Below are positions 8,554-23,600 of a DNA stretch of 64,000 nt, one piece after another. The stretch's first letter is position 1; every line of letters begins with the position of its first letter. The stretch lies in NCBI RefSeq assembly GCF_016894445.1, contig NZ_CP056775.1:620001-684000 (forward strand). The letters run 5' to 3'. A program made the position numbers and the translations under genes. The notes under the pieces were generated by a model. The model was not told where the DNA came from. It ran no database searches and saw only the letters and a list, made by a program, of their open reading frames with translations. This stretch comes from Dyadobacter sandarakinus (GTDB lineage: Bacteria; Bacteroidota; Bacteroidia; Cytophagales; Spirosomataceae).

Positions 8554-8688
8554 TCTACCTGAGTTACCCTGAGATTGCGCTTATATGCTGTCTGACGACG
8601 GCATTGCTGTGCAGTTACAGCCCGGATTTTAATATCCTTTTATCAACTATTCATATTTCGCTCTGTTAAACTACCTCTATTCAACACT

Positions 8689-11600
8689 ATGAAAAAGGGA
8701 AATTCCTTTGTTCACAAGCTAACTCCTTTACTTCCGAAGGTATGGTCTGTGCTCATTCTGATCGGGTTGATTGTCAGCGTGCAGACCTCTGCGCTTGACT
8801 TTGACCGCGACGGCAGTTTCTTCCCGTGGCGCTCCGCGGGGAAAAGCAGCACAGCAAACAACGGACTGACGACCAGTCCAACGACGCAAAGCCGGGTAAC
8901 TAAGTTTACCGGGCAAAATCTGCTTAAGACCCTTGCCGATGCGGCAAGTGCGCTTTTCCAGTCACCTACCGTGGCGGAAGAGCTGGCTGACCAGACGGCC
9001 ACAACAGGAACGTCATTTTCTTACACCATTCCGCAGACTGCCTTTGCAGATGCCGATGGAGACGTGCTTACCCTGGCTGCTACCCTGGACAATGATGCTG
9101 CCCTCCCTGCCTGGCTCTTGTTTGATCCGGCAACCGGCGTGTTCAGCGGTACACCTGCTGATGCTGCAGCTTACAGCATCAAGGTAACTGCCAGCGATAA
9201 AGAATCGTCGGTGTCCAGCACATTCGACCTCGTGGTTTCGGCACCGGCTCCTGTGAACCATGCTCCCGTGGCTGGTACCATCGCCAATCAGAATGCGACT
9301 GCCGGAACAGCTTTTAATTTTGCACTACCTACCTCCACTTTTACAGACAGCGACGGGGATGCGCTGACTTACTCGGCCACACTGGCTGATGACAGTGCGC
9401 TTCCTGCCTGGCTTTCATTCAATGCTGCAACGCAAACGTTCAGCGGTACACCTTCCCTGGCGGCGACGATCAGCATCAAAGTATCCGCAACCGACAGCAA
9501 GGCTGCTGCGTCTGCTTCATTTGATCTTGTGATCGCACCGGCAGCACCTGTAAACCATGCTCCTGTGGCCGGCACGATTGCTGCGCAAAACGCGACTGCC
9601 GGAACACCATTTACCTTTGCATTACCTGCCTCCACTTTTACCGATAGCGACGGCGACGCGCTGACTTACTCAGCGACCCTTGCCGACGACAGTGCTTTGC
9701 CTGCATGGTTGAGCTTCAATGCGTCTACCCAAACATTCAGTGGTACGCCATCCGCAGCGGGATCCTACAACCTGAAAGTATCAGCCACTGACGGAAAAGC
9801 TGCTGCAAATGCCAGCTTCACCCTTGCCGTTGCTGCTGCTCCTGTTGTTACCTGCTCACCGCTGAGCACACTACCTTGCGACCAGCTTGCTGTTTCCCTG
9901 CCTTTCAATCTTACATTCAATGGTAACGAAGGCGGGCTTAGCGATAAAAATAATGTAGGTACCGGTTTCAAACTGGCAGATGCTTACTCTGGTACCCGTG
10001 CTTCTACTGACGGTGCTGCAAGCTCATCCATAATCGGCTACGAACCTTCCAAGCTGACTGTCGCCAATGATGTGCTGAGCATTGTAAGCAACAAGGGACT
10101 TGCGTTTACCAACAGCAACAACCAGATCAATGCCCTTGGCGTGAATTTCCCTGCAAGCGGCAAAGTGGTATTTGAAACAACCATCATTAAACCATTCAAC
10201 GGATCCAACTCCGAGCAGGGTGGTATCTGGGCTGGTTTGAACGACAAAACTTATGTGAAGCTGGGCATCACCGGCAATAAAGTGGAATTGCGCCGCGAGC
10301 TGAATGATGTTTCTTCCACCGTAACCGGAACTGCCAATACGGACCAGCGTATTACTGAAACCATCACAGGGCTGAGCACCCAGACTGTACGCCTTCGCAT
10401 GGTGCTGGATTTTAACAACAGTATCCTGGAAGGTTATTATTCGATTGATGGTGTGAACTATATCCTGATCGGTACCAACTATGCTACGCCGGTGCTCAGC
10501 ACTGCGGGTATGGGACTGACGGGAACCCTCAGAGCCGGTATTTTTGCAAGTTACCGCAGCGGTGCTAACGCCGTTACTTACAATTTTGACAACTTCTCCA
10601 TCCGCAACCACGAGTATCCTTTGGTAGCAGCACCTTACCGTATCAACGCAGGTGGTGTGACCAGAACGGTTGACGGACAGGTTTTCAATGCAGATAACAC
10701 TTATGCTACTGTTACTGGCACCACCAGCAACAGTAACTTTGCCATGTCAGGCGTGAGCGTTCCGGAGCTTTACTACGAACGTCGCATCGGCAGCAACATT
10801 TCCTATTACCTGCCTATCGCAAACGGTAAGTACACCGTGAAGCTGCACATGGTTGAAAACTTCCAGACGGCTCCCAACAAGCGTGTATTTGACGTTAAAG
10901 TTGAAAATGCAGCTGTTTTGCGCAATCTCGATCTTTATGTAGAAGGTGGTAACAAAACCAAGGTTGCTGTCATCAAATCAATTGATACGGAGGTAAAAGA
11001 CGGTGCGCTCAATATCGACTTCACCGCTACGGTTGACAATGCAGTAATCAATGCCATCGAAATCCTGCCTTATGTGGTTGTAAATGCGGCCCCCGTGTTT
11101 TCACAGCCAACTTATACTTTCAGCAAGAGTGAGCCCGGTGCGGCAAACTCAGAAGTAGCAGCAGTTTCAGCCACAGATGTTGCGGACCAGACTTTGACAT
11201 ACAGCATTACTGCCGGTAATGAGGCGGGCAAGTTTGCGATCAATGGCGCGTCAGGGATGATTACACTGACCGACACGGTTTCGTACTCCGCCAACAAACC
11301 TGCCTACGCGCTTACCGTCACTGCTACTGACAATGCAACACCTCCATTGTCCGCAACTGCTGCGGTGAATATCAGCATCACGCAGTTTCAGGCACCGAAC
11401 CAGGCGCCTGTTGCGGGTACCATCGGTGCACAGTCTGCCACTGCGGGTACCTTGTTCAGTTATACAATCCCGGCAGGTACATTTACCGATGCCGACAATG
11501 ATGCAATGACTTACTCGGCTACCCAGTCTGATGACAGCGCATTGCCCGCCTGGCTTTCCTTTAATCCGGCTACGCAGGTTTTCAGCGGAACACCGGCCAA

Positions 11601-14600
11601 TGCAGGCACTGTGAACCTGAAAGTCACTGCGACAGACGGTAAAGCTTCTGCCAGCACCACTTTTGCGGTGACCACCAATGCAGCGCCTATCGTGGCAGGA
11701 TGTCCTCCAACGAGCCTGCTTCCCTGCGAGCAGTTGAAGGTATCTGTGCCATTCAGCCTGACATTTAACGGAACAGAAGGCGGCCTGGTCGACAAAGCCA
11801 ATGTGGGTACAGGTTTCAGAATGGCTGACGCCTACTCAGGCACACGCCAGGCTACTGACGGAACGCCGAGCTCGGAAATTATCGGCTATGAGCCTTCCAA
11901 GCTGACGATCGCCAATGATCGCCTGAGCATTGTAACCAACAAGGGTATTGCCTTTTCGACCGCTTCACAGGTAAACAACAACCAGATCAATGCACTGGGA
12001 GTAGGTGTTACTGCAGCGGGCAGGATGGTCTTTGAAACAACGGTAATCAATCCTGTAAATGGAAACAACTCTGAACAGGGTGGTATCTGGGCCGGATTGA
12101 ACGACAAGACATTTGTAAAACTGGTCGTAACCGGCAACAGGCTGGAAATGCGCAGAGAGTTGAACGATGTTTCCATTGTTGATGCGACTACTGCCAATAC
12201 GGATCAGCGACTCTCTCCAGTTATTACAGGTCTGAATGCAATGACCGTAAGGCTGCGGATGGTGCTTGATTTTGCCAATAATACACTGGAAGGATCGTAC
12301 TCGACCGACGGTGTTAATTATGTAACGGTAGGTACCAACTACGTTACGCCTGTGATCAGCATCGCGAACATGGGAATGGGCGGACAAACCATTTATGCGG
12401 GTCTTTATGCCACGCACCGCAATGGTACCACGCCGGTTACTTTCACCTTTGACAACTTCTCGATCAGAAACCAGGATTACCCTGTTGTATCCGCACCATA
12501 CCGCATCAATGCCGGTGGTGTTGAGCGCACGGTAGCTGGTAATGTGTTTCATGAAGACAATGTTTACGCAGTAGTGGCAGGCTCTACTTCCAATGCTACG
12601 TACGCGTTGACAGGAGTTAGTAACCCTGAACTTTACTACGAGCGTCGTTTCGGAGCCAACCTTTCCTACAACCTGCCGATCGCAAACGGAAAATACACCG
12701 TGAAGCTGCATATGGTAGAGAACTTCCAGTCTGCCGCCAACAAGCGTGTGTTTGATGTAAAGGTTGAAAATGCGACTGTCCTGAAAAACCTTGACCTTTT
12801 TGTAGAAGGCGGTAATCTGAACAAGGTCGTGATCATCAAATCGATTGATACGGAAGTTACCGACGGTGCACTGAACATCGACTTCACGTCTTCGATTGAT
12901 AATGCCGTGATCAATGCAATCGAGATTCTGCCTGCTGCTATTCCAAACAAAGCACCCGTTTTTGCAAGTTCTGCTTTCAATTTCAGCAAAGCGGAAGACG
13001 CAGACCTTGGCGCGGAAATAGGAACGGTTACAGCAACAGACACCACCACCCAAACAGTATCTTACGCCATCACAGCGGGCAATGGTGCCGGCAAGTTCGT
13101 GATCAATGCGAGCACTGGTGTTATTACATTGGCAGGCGCGCTCGACTTCGCGACAACACCTTCGTATGCACTTACGGTAACTGCTACCGACAACGGTACG
13201 CCGGCACTTTCCTCTACTGCTACTGTAAATATTACGGTAATCGATGTGGAAGATGCCAACCATGCGCCGGTTGTAAATGCGCCGGTGAGCAACCAGACAC
13301 TGGTGGTAAACACAAACCTGTCTTTTACGCTTCCTGCAAATACATTTACTGATCCTGACAACAACCAGCTTTCACTGACAGCAACCCTGGTTGACGGCAG
13401 CGCACTTCCTGCATGGCTTAGCTTCAATGCTGCAACGCAGGTGTTCAGCGGTACACCGACGGTGATCGGTGCCTATACGGTGAAACTGACTGCAAGCGAC
13501 AGCAAGAAGGAAGTTTCGACCCAGTTTACCATTACGGTTACTGAGCCAAACCGTACCCCGGTAGTCATTTCGGCTCCCGAGGCACAGACCATTACGGCAG
13601 GTCAGGCATTCTCCATCATTACGGGTTCATTCTCTGATCCGGATGCAGGCGATGTGCTGACTTACTCGGCTACACTGGAAAACGGAGATGCTTTGCCGGC
13701 ATGGCTGCATTTCAGCAGTGCTTCGCAGAACTTCACCGGAACTGCACCAGCTGAAACAGGTACATTAAGAATTCTTCTGAGTGCAACCGACCACGCTCAG
13801 GCTTCTGCAAGTGCAGTGTTTGATCTGAAAATTGAAGCAGCACCGGCATCGAACGGCTGCTCACCGATCAGTACACTCCCTTGTGACCAGGTTAATGTGA
13901 CCCTGCCTTTTGCGATTACATTCGACGGCCAGGAAGGCGGCGTGCTCGACAAGAGCAATGTTGCGACGGGCTTTACAATGATCGATGCTTATACAGGTAC
14001 ACGTCTGACTGAGGACGGCACTGCCACATCTTCAGTAATTGGTTACGAGCCATCCAAGCTGACGATCGCTAACGGAAGGCTTACCATTGTTGCCAATAAG
14101 GGTATTGGTTTTGCCACGGGCAACAACCAGATCAACGCACTGGGTGTAGGTTTCCCTGCAAGTGGTAAACTGGTGATTGAGACTACGGTTATTAATCCAT
14201 TCAATGGTACCTCTTCGCAGCAGGGTGGTTTGTGGTTCGGTTTGAACGATAAAACTTTTATTAAACTGGCTGTGACCGGCAACAAGGTAGAAATGCGGAA
14301 GGAACTGAATGATGTTTCTTCTACCACCGCCACGACTGCTAATCCAGACCAACGCATTACGGATGTCATTTCAGGCCTGAATAACCAGACCGTTCGCCTC
14401 AGACTGGTAGCGGATCTGTCTAAAAACACGCTTGAAGGATTTTACTCAACAGACGGTGTTAATTACATCAACGTAGGTACGCGGTACACTTCCGCTTCCA
14501 ACCCTGCGGCCATGAACATCAGCAGCATGGCGCTGAATGGAAAAACAGTGTATGCCGGTGTGTACGCCAGTTACAGAAATGCAACCACACCTGCCTCATT

Positions 14601-17600
14601 TACTTTCGACAGCTTCTCGGTACAAGCTCAGGAACCAGCCAAAACCCTGACCTTCACCCCGAATGCACTCGACCTGACTGCAGTACAGGGCCAGGCTGTA
14701 ACCGCTACCAGCACCACGCTGACGGCCAGCACAGGAACTCCTGCGGTAACATTTACCAACAGTACAGCAAGCTGGCTGACATTGCCTGCTGCGGCAACCG
14801 GTACCGTAACATTCGGACCTTCCAATTTCAGCACCACCATGGCACCTGGTATCTACGAGGCGACCGTGACGGCTACTGCGGATGGTTACGAGCCTGCACA
14901 GCTGCTGATCAACCTGACGGTAACTTCATCCAGTGCACAGCCACAGGTGAAAGTTAACTTCCAGGATCCTAACACCGTACCTCCGACAGGATGGGTAAGG
15001 GATTACGGACAGGGTTTTGGACCAAGAACAGGTGCCAACCAGGGTTCCAACCTTGAATACGGCTGGCGCAAACCTGCTGAAAGAACCCCGCTCGACCTTT
15101 CGGTAGGCGGCACAATCCCGGGTAACGGACGCAAGCGCACCACGCCTGCGGATGTGACACTGGCAACGTTCATGCACATGCAGGCCAACACCATTTCCGG
15201 AACATTCAACGGTACCAAAGCCGAAGGTCTGTGGGAAATGAAAGTGCCGAATGGTATTTACGAAGTGACCGTTTCAGTAGGTGATTCGGATCCGGGTACG
15301 GTTTCTGAAAGCCACAGCATTAATGTGGAAGGTGTAAGTCTGATCAGCAAGTTTGTACCTTCCGGTACTGCTGGCACTGCAACCCGCTTCAAATCGGCCA
15401 AAGCAACTGCCCGCGTACTCGACGGCTACCTGACGATCGATGCCAGTGGTGGTACCAATACAAAAATCAACTCGGCGATCATTACTCCGATCGACCTTTC
15501 TCCTTACCTGGTATGGTCTGCGAGCGAGCATTCATTGGTCATCGAAACAGGTACAACAGATACAGATAAAACATTCTCGCTGGACATCAGCCACTCAACA
15601 TCCGACCCGGCACTGCCGATCGCGCTGAATGCTGTGTACAACGACAACTCTCCGGCCTGGCTTACTTTCAACGCTACGCACAACGGTGATGAGCCGAACG
15701 TAACGTTCAATTACTCGGCTGCGAGAAACCTGCCGGAAGGCCTTCATACTGCGGTAGTAACTGCTTCTGCAAACAACTACATCAGTGCAAGCGTGCTGAT
15801 TCGCGTGACGGTACTGGCACCGGGAGCTAACCAGCCTTATGTGGTTTCTTCCAGTCCTGCCAATGGTGCAACCAACGTAAGTGTTAACCTGGCGAGCGTA
15901 GCGGCCAACAACATCTTTGTTCCGGAAATCGCGGGCTTCAAGGGTGGTGTTGATAAAAATACCGTGAACGCCCAGACGGTGAAGCTTTACAAAATGTCCG
16001 GTGACGCGCTGATCCAGATTCCTGGTACGTTCCAGGGAACAGGTGGTGGCGATGCCATCAGTATCACGCCGGAATTTGCACTCGAAATCAATACGAAGTA
16101 CAAGTTCATGGTAACGAGTGGTGTAAAATCATTCAGTGGTGCTTCCTTCCTTCCTTACGAGGCGATATTCACAACAGGTTCCTACGTAGCGCCGCCGGCT
16201 AACCCGGTAGCAGCTGAGTTCGCACCGAAAGTGGTTATCCCGGGTACGGTTGGTAAAAAATACACCAGCGTACTGTTTGGTCCGGACGGCCGCTTCTATG
16301 CACTCCGCCTGGATGGTGTGATCGAACGTTTTACCGTAGATCATGAAACCGGTATGCTGTCCAACCAGACAGAGATCAAGTCGCTGACCAATAAATACGG
16401 AGCACGCTCCTCAGTAGGTCTGACGTTTGACCCGACATCTACTGCCGATAACCTGGTAGCCTGGATCTCGCATTGCAGCGCCGGTCTGACCAACGCTCCT
16501 GAATTTGACGGTAATATCTCACGCCTGTCGGGAGCTAACCTGGAAAACGAGCAGCTGGTGCTTACCAAACTGCCACGTTCCAAAGCGGATCACCTTGTGA
16601 ACAGCATTGCATTCGGTCCTGATGGCGCATTGTACTACAACCAGGGAAGCCTTAGCTCAATGGGTCTGTATGACGCAACCTGGCAGCGCGATGAAAGCTT
16701 GCTGGCAGCAACTGTAATGCGTCTCGACCTGAAAAAGCTGTCGGGGATGACATTGCCGCTTGATGTAAGAACAACGTCCAACCAGGCGCTGATCAATGCA
16801 GCTCCTGCTGACAACATCCGCCTTTCGGATGGTACTTATAACCCATATGCGACCAACTCTCCGCTGACGATCTATGCTTCCGGTGTACGTAATGCATTTG
16901 ATTTGCTGTGGCACTCCAACGGTCAGCTGTACGTTCCTGCCAACGGTTCTGCCGCAGGTGGTAACTCTCCTGAATCCGTAATCGGCACCCGCCGCCCGGA
17001 TGGTTCATTCTACAGTGGCTCTTATGTAAAACCAACCAATGGTGTGGTGGTACAAAATGACTGGTTGTTCCGTGTGAACCCGATTAAACCTGTGGGTTAC
17101 TATGGTCACCCGAACCCGCTTCGTGGTGAGTACGTATCCAACCGTGGTTATATCGACAACCCTAAGTATGATGCAGGCCAGGGCCCGGATGTAAACTACC
17201 GCGGCGCAGCCTACAACTTCGAGCTCAACAAATCACCAAACGGTGTGATTGAGTACAAAAGCAATGCATTCAACGGTGCGATGAAAGGCCGTATCCTGGT
17301 TTGCCGGTTCAGTGGTGGCAGTGACATTATCGTGTTGCAGCCAGGCTCTATGACGGCAGTGCCGGATGTAAACTCGCCTGAGTCCGACGACCGTATCTAT
17401 GATATCATCGGTGCACAGACAGGTTCAGGTACAAACGGGATTACAGGTCTTTCAGGCTTCACCAATCCGCTTGACCTTACCGAAGATGTACAAACAGGTA
17501 ACCTGTACGTCATCGAGTACAACTGGAATAACAACGCAGGTAAAACATCACAGATCGTGATGCTGAAAGCTACCTCCGTGTCCGCACCAAAAGGTATCGC

Positions 17601-20600
17601 CAGCGTTACACCTGCCGAAATCGTGGATAACGATGTAGTAGGAGGAGCAGCAGGTACAGCGCATACGGTTCGTATCGCTAATACCGGTAATGCCAACCTG
17701 ACAGTAACAAGCATTGAGCTGATCGGAGCCAACAAGGATCAGTTCCAGCTGCTGGGAGCTCCTGCTCCGACGGCTGCATCGCCGATGACCGTACTGAGAG
17801 GAAGCGCCTCTACTTTCAACATCGTATTCAATCCGACCAGCGCAGGTGTAAAAACAGCTACACTCCGCGTGACCAGCGTTGATAATGAAGTAAGTGAAAT
17901 CGTACTCCGCGGGTTAGGTACTGCCGGACTTTCCGGTACCAACGAGCCTTCACTGCAGGCTATTCTTGACCTTCACAGTGTGAATGTTAATGTAGGCGAC
18001 GATGACAAGAATACCAACATCATCCATAGCACCGACTTTAAGGCGCCACTGCTGGGCGAAGAGGTGTCTATCCAGTCGTTCAAACGCCTGACCGACGGCC
18101 CGGTGATCATTGAGCCGCTGTCTGTCTTCGGACCTCAGGATCCTGCGGGTATTGTAACGGGTCTTGGCTGGTACATCTCGGGACAAGCAAATGCTAAAAA
18201 CGAGCTGTTCACGGTATCCAACGACTTCTACCAGTCTGTTGATCCTCAGATCACGGGTACACCGGTGTTTGATCCGGGCATCGAAGCTTTCGGATTCTAC
18301 TCGCGCTGGCCATACTTCAACAACCGTCACCTGTACAGTGAAGATGCCCTGAACACATTTACGGGAGCTATTCCTCACCATGTAAGGATATACCCGCTCA
18401 AAGGTGACAATGGCAATGTGATCGAAGGATCGTACGTGGTTGCATTTGAAGAGCACGTTTCCGGCTTCGACTATCAGGATATTGCTTTCATCGTACGTAA
18501 CGTAAAATCGGCCACGGACGTAGTAGCAAAAACACTGACGGTATCATCGCCAACACTGACTTTTGCAAACGTAAAAGGTACGTCTACACCTGCTCAGAGC
18601 CTGACGATCGCTGCAAGCGCAGGAACACCTGCCATCACGGTAACCAAGTCGGCATCCAGCGACTGGCTCGTACTTCCTGCAGCACCTGCACTGGGTGTGA
18701 ATGCATTCGGAATCGACGCAACCGGCCTGGCTGCGGGATCATACAATGCGACGGTAACCATTGCAGCAGCAGGTTATACAAGCACAAACGTAGCAGTAAC
18801 ACTGAACGTGACTGCGCCGGCTTCTCAGGCGACCATCGCCGTGAGCAGCAGCGAGCTGATCTTTGATGCGCTTAAAAATACAACAGCAACCAGAAGGGTT
18901 ACTATTACCAATACCGGAACAGACGAACTCCGCATTGAATCCGTAACATTGGGCGGTACCAACCCCGATAAGTTCAGTGTACAGGAAATTGTGGTTGAAA
19001 ACGTACCTGCGGGCTCTTCGATAGCGCCTGAGCAAACCAAGACTTTCGACGTCAAGTTTATACCGGGTAACACAATCGCTACATACAATGCAGCATTGAC
19101 GATCAACAGCAATGCAGGCAACCTGCCAAGCATTAATGTAGGACTCTATGCCATGTCCCTGAACGGATACGAAGGCAGCAACGAGCCTCCTTTGCAGACG
19201 GTTGTCAATACGCTTGGTTATAAAATCAACGTAGGATGGACCACACTGGCAGACGGCGTACAGCCTGTCATGAAGGGTGAGGAAGTACTGATTCCGTTGT
19301 TTGAAAAAGCAGCCAGCGGTCCGGTAACCATCACGCCGGTGGCACGTTACTCGCCTAACCAGGAGCTTCCTTTCGGATTCTTTACTAAATCCGGCAACAC
19401 TCCGGTAAGAACGGGTGTAGGTACACTCTCGGGCGTCTTTGGGCAGCACAATACATTGTTCCCGCAGATCGTGGCCGGTACAGACCAGTTCAGCACAGAC
19501 CAGCCTTTCGGTATCTATGTAGTGGGTCTGGAAAATCGCCTGTCATTCTCGGAAGATGCATTGAATGCAGGCGGACCTGCACTGCACGCGGTACGTACTT
19601 ATCCGCTGAGAGACCGTCAGGGAGAGCTTGTGCCAAACAGCTACCTCGTATGTTTTGAGGATGCTTCCAACGGTGACTACCAGGATTATGTATTTGTTCT
19701 TAAAAATGTAATTCCGGCAGGAAGCCGCAAAGAGCTGGTATTTGACGCAAGTAACCTTGCATTCAACACGCCGCTCAACGGAACATCGGCTGCGAAGACC
19801 ATCACGCTCCAGGCCCGCAACGGAACACCTGCTGCCGTGAGGTTCTCGAAATCCAATACAAGCTGGCTGGTAGCACCAAGCCCGGCATTGGGCAGCCTGT
19901 CCTTCAATGTCAATACGGCCGGACTTACTGCCGGTGTATACTCGACAACGATCAATGCAGAAGCGGATGGTTTTGCCAGCGCCGCATTGACGATCAGTCT
20001 GCACGTTACCGACGTAAGTGCCAAAGCTGTAAAAGTTAACTACCAGCTTGCTACTACCGCAACACCGGCAGGGTACCTGGCAGATATCGGTCAGCTTTAC
20101 GACGACACCCGCGGCTACGGCTGGATCAACGCGACCACGAAAGCGCCGAAAGACAATTCAGCCAACATGCGTGAGCGGAGTTCCAATACAGTAGAAACAA
20201 GATTGCGTACACTCGCCCTGATGCAGGCCACCGGCAGCGGACAAACTCCGGGAGCCTGGGAAATGAAAGTGGATGCGGGCATGTACAACGTAACGGTTGG
20301 AGTAGGTGACGTAGGTTTCTACGACAGTAACCACCGCATCAACGTGGAAGGAACGACCGTGATCTCGAACTTCATCCCGAATGCCCAGACGCCTAACCAG
20401 ATTGTGACGGCAACGGTTGAAGTAACTGACGGAAAGCTGACCATTGATGCAACCGGAGGTACCAATACGAAAATCAACTTTGTGATTGTTGACCCGGCTA
20501 CTGCCGAGGGCGACTTCACTCCGCCGGTGGCTGCGCTCAGCCTGAAAGGTACCCTGCAGTCTGCGGGCGTATACACCAACCAGGTGATGGTGACGGTAAA

Positions 20601-23600
20601 TGCTTCTGATGCGGGCGGATCGGGTCTTGCCAATGTACTTTACAGTATCAACAACGAGGCCTTCCGCGACTACTATGGTCCTGTGATCATCAATGCTGCC
20701 GGTACTTACAGCTTCCGTGCAAAAGCAATTGACGGAAACAAAAATGAGACGACCAGCTCCGCATTGTCATTCAGCGTGGTGCAGACGCAGCCAAGCAATG
20801 CCAATATGGTGGTTGAAAACCTTGACAAGTTCCCGGCCAACGATCAGCTGACATTCTCGCTCATCCAGGAGCCATGGAGAAGAACGAACGACGACGGAAC
20901 ATTTACGCCGTACAACCGTAACCATGACGTGGTGAAAGCCAGGATCAGCAACAAGGGCACTGCCGCTCTGACCATCAGCAGCCTGGCACTTTCCAACCCT
21001 GCTGCCTGGAAGATCGCAACGATCAACAATGTGGCTTACGATCCCGCAACTGCTGCTGCCATCACCGTTAATCCGGGCACATCCATTGAAATGGCAGTTC
21101 AGTTTGTAGCACAGTATCCTACCGGAAGAGTGCGGATCCTGAACGACACCTTGAAGATCATGTCTAACGATGACGTGGCACCAAGAAAAAATATCGTCCT
21201 GCGCGGATTGTGGCAGGCTGCCGGCGAGGGTAACAGCGAGCCGAGAGCTTCCGAGATCATCAGTGCATTCGGTATGAAGTCTAATGTTGGGTTCCAGCAT
21301 GACGACGGTACCAACACCGGAAACAGCCTGGTTCTGAACACAGACGAGATTATGTCGGCCTACTTTGCCCGTGCTGATGCAGCCAAGCCTGTTTCAGTAG
21401 TACAAATGGGCGCTTACCACGGCTGCTGTGCATCTGTTGAGAACGTGGAGTACTTTGTAAAAGGTACCAACACTTACTCGACCCTCTTCACGCACCATGG
21501 TCTCGACGGACAATCGCTGCTTCCTTTGAAGGCCGGTAACTCGAATGCCATTGCAGAAGGATCGTTCAGCCCGACCGGCTTGTTCGGCTTCCGCGTATCG
21601 ATCTCGAACTCTGACCGTACCAAAAACCTGGAAGGCAAAATCGGCCTCCGGTTCTGGAAAGCAGTTGACAACAATGGAAACGTAATTCCGAATGCTTATA
21701 TCATCGGTCATGACTACATCGGCAAGCCCGGAATCACCAATTACGATTACCAGGATAACGTGTACTATGTGACCAACATCAAACCTGAAACGGGTACTGC
21801 CAATTATTCTGACCTGGCATCTACTCCTTCGGCAGTTGACTTCGGATCACAGGTGGTAGGTCTTACCAATACGCAGAACATCGACCTGAAAAACCTGGGT
21901 CTTACCTATGCAAATGGTACTACCGATCCTTCGGTGACCATCAAGAGTGTTGAAATCGCAGGACCAAACCTGAATGAGTTTGCCGTCGGAACCGCAACAT
22001 CGTCAAGCCTGGCTCCACAGGAGTCGACCACGCTGACTGTGACCTTCCGTCCGAGCACGCCGGGTATCAAAAATGCGGTACTGCTTGTTAATTATACCAG
22101 CAGTCTTTCACCGGTGCGTATTCCGCTCTATGGTATTGCCAATGACAACTGTAACCTCATCGGTGTGCTGAAACGCATCAAAGGTGGTTCCGATGCTGAG
22201 GTGAATATCAATGGTAAGGTTTGGGAAGCAGACAGGAACTATCGCCTCGGATCTATCCAGCTGGATAAGCCTGCCGCTACACCAATCGCTGCTACGGATG
22301 ATGACGTGCTTTATCAAACATACCTGTCCGCAGCTGCCGACCTGGCTGAGACGCGCTATCAGATTCCGGTGGCTAACGGTACTTATAAAGTCAGGATGCA
22401 CTTTGTGGAGAACTTCTTTACCGCTGTGGGATCACGCGTGTTCAGCATCAGTCTTGAAAACGTACTGCGCCAGTCCAACTTCGATATTTTCAGAGAAGTA
22501 GGCTACAAGACAGCGCTTGTGAAAGACTTTGAAGTAAGTGTTACCGATGGCAGACTGGACGTTAAATTCAATCCGTCTGTGAACCGGGTAGCCCTCGCAG
22601 GTCTTGAAATCTTCAACTCGAATGCGAATCCGAATGCAGTGGTATTGACGCAGGAAGCGGTTGTAGGTGCAGAATGTGCCAAGTCTAACGGATCTATCAC
22701 CTTCGGGGTTGCCAACTCCAATGTGTCAAGCTTCCTCTATAAAATGGGAGAGAGCGGATCATACCAGACTTCGCCTGTGTTCAGCAACCTGGCCTCCGGA
22801 GATTATACTTTCTATGTGAAAGAGAACTTCAATGGTGGCTGTGAAACTTCCAAAGTGTTCACAATCCCAGAGCGCAACGGAATCACATTTACTGTAACTG
22901 CTCCTGAAATGTCGTGCAGCGCTCCATCCGGAACAGCCACGATCAGCAACCTTGCAGGCGGAAGCGGAGGAAACTATACGGTATCGTGGGGTACTACTCC
23001 GGTACAGACAGGACTTACTGCGACCAACCTGCAGCCAGGCAATTACTTCGTCACTGTAACAGACGGATCAGGTTGTACCAAGGTTCAGCAGGTAACGGTT
23101 GCCCGCAAGGCCAACTGCCCTGTAACTGCAATCAGGATCAATTCAGGTGGTGACGCGTACCTCGCTTCCGGCAACAGACAGTTTGCAAGCGACGCATACT
23201 TCGGTGGCACTAACGGTACATCATCCCTGCCAAGCGGTGATATCCTGAATACGACTGACGATGCGATTTATATGACTGAGCGTTCTTCTGCATCATTCAA
23301 CTACAGCATCCCGGTAACAAACGGAAACTGGAACGTAATCCTGCACTTTGCAGAGATCTGGTTCGGAGCTCCGGGTCGTGGTGCGGGTGGCAGCGGAAAA
23401 CGTGCATTCAACGTGGATGTGGAAGGCAGCCGAAAACTGACCAACTATGACATCTTTGCCAAAGCAGGCGGTGCACTGAGAGCTATTCAGGAAACCATCC
23501 CTGTGACCATTACAGACGGTATTGTCAATATCAACTTTACCGCAGGAACTGCCAACTTGCCGAAGATCTCAGCGATCGAGCTGATCATGACCTCACCGGC

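Larger units (their letters stand above)
7595..8688 (+). other. Long AT-rich non-coding leader upstream of the giant gene
   Basis: About 1.1 kb without a convincing gene lies before the giant secreted protein. It holds a short hairpin GTCCGCA/TGCGGAC at 7855-7877, the shared motif at 7901-7924 and an imperfect direct repeat TTCGTTTGT (7905 and 7925). Downstream, TTTTTACAGC (near 8042) and TTAAATCTGATCAG (near 8150) have counterparts in the same order in the leader at 41248-41975. I see no clear TAnnTTTG promoter and no tRNA or known riboswitch. Confidence 0.6.

Noticed and set aside
8970-9840. Tandem 297-bp Ig-like repeats considered as a CRISPR-like or satellite array
   Set aside because: They are protein-coding CADG domains with diverged DNA and no spacer structure.
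11965-13263. 432-codon minus-strand ORF inside the giant gene
   Set aside because: It lies wholly opposite well-recognised malectin and lectin domains, has no recognisable motif and reflects the codon bias of the sense strand. The same applies to the long antisense frames at 3972-5132, 18739-19449 and 30044-31717.
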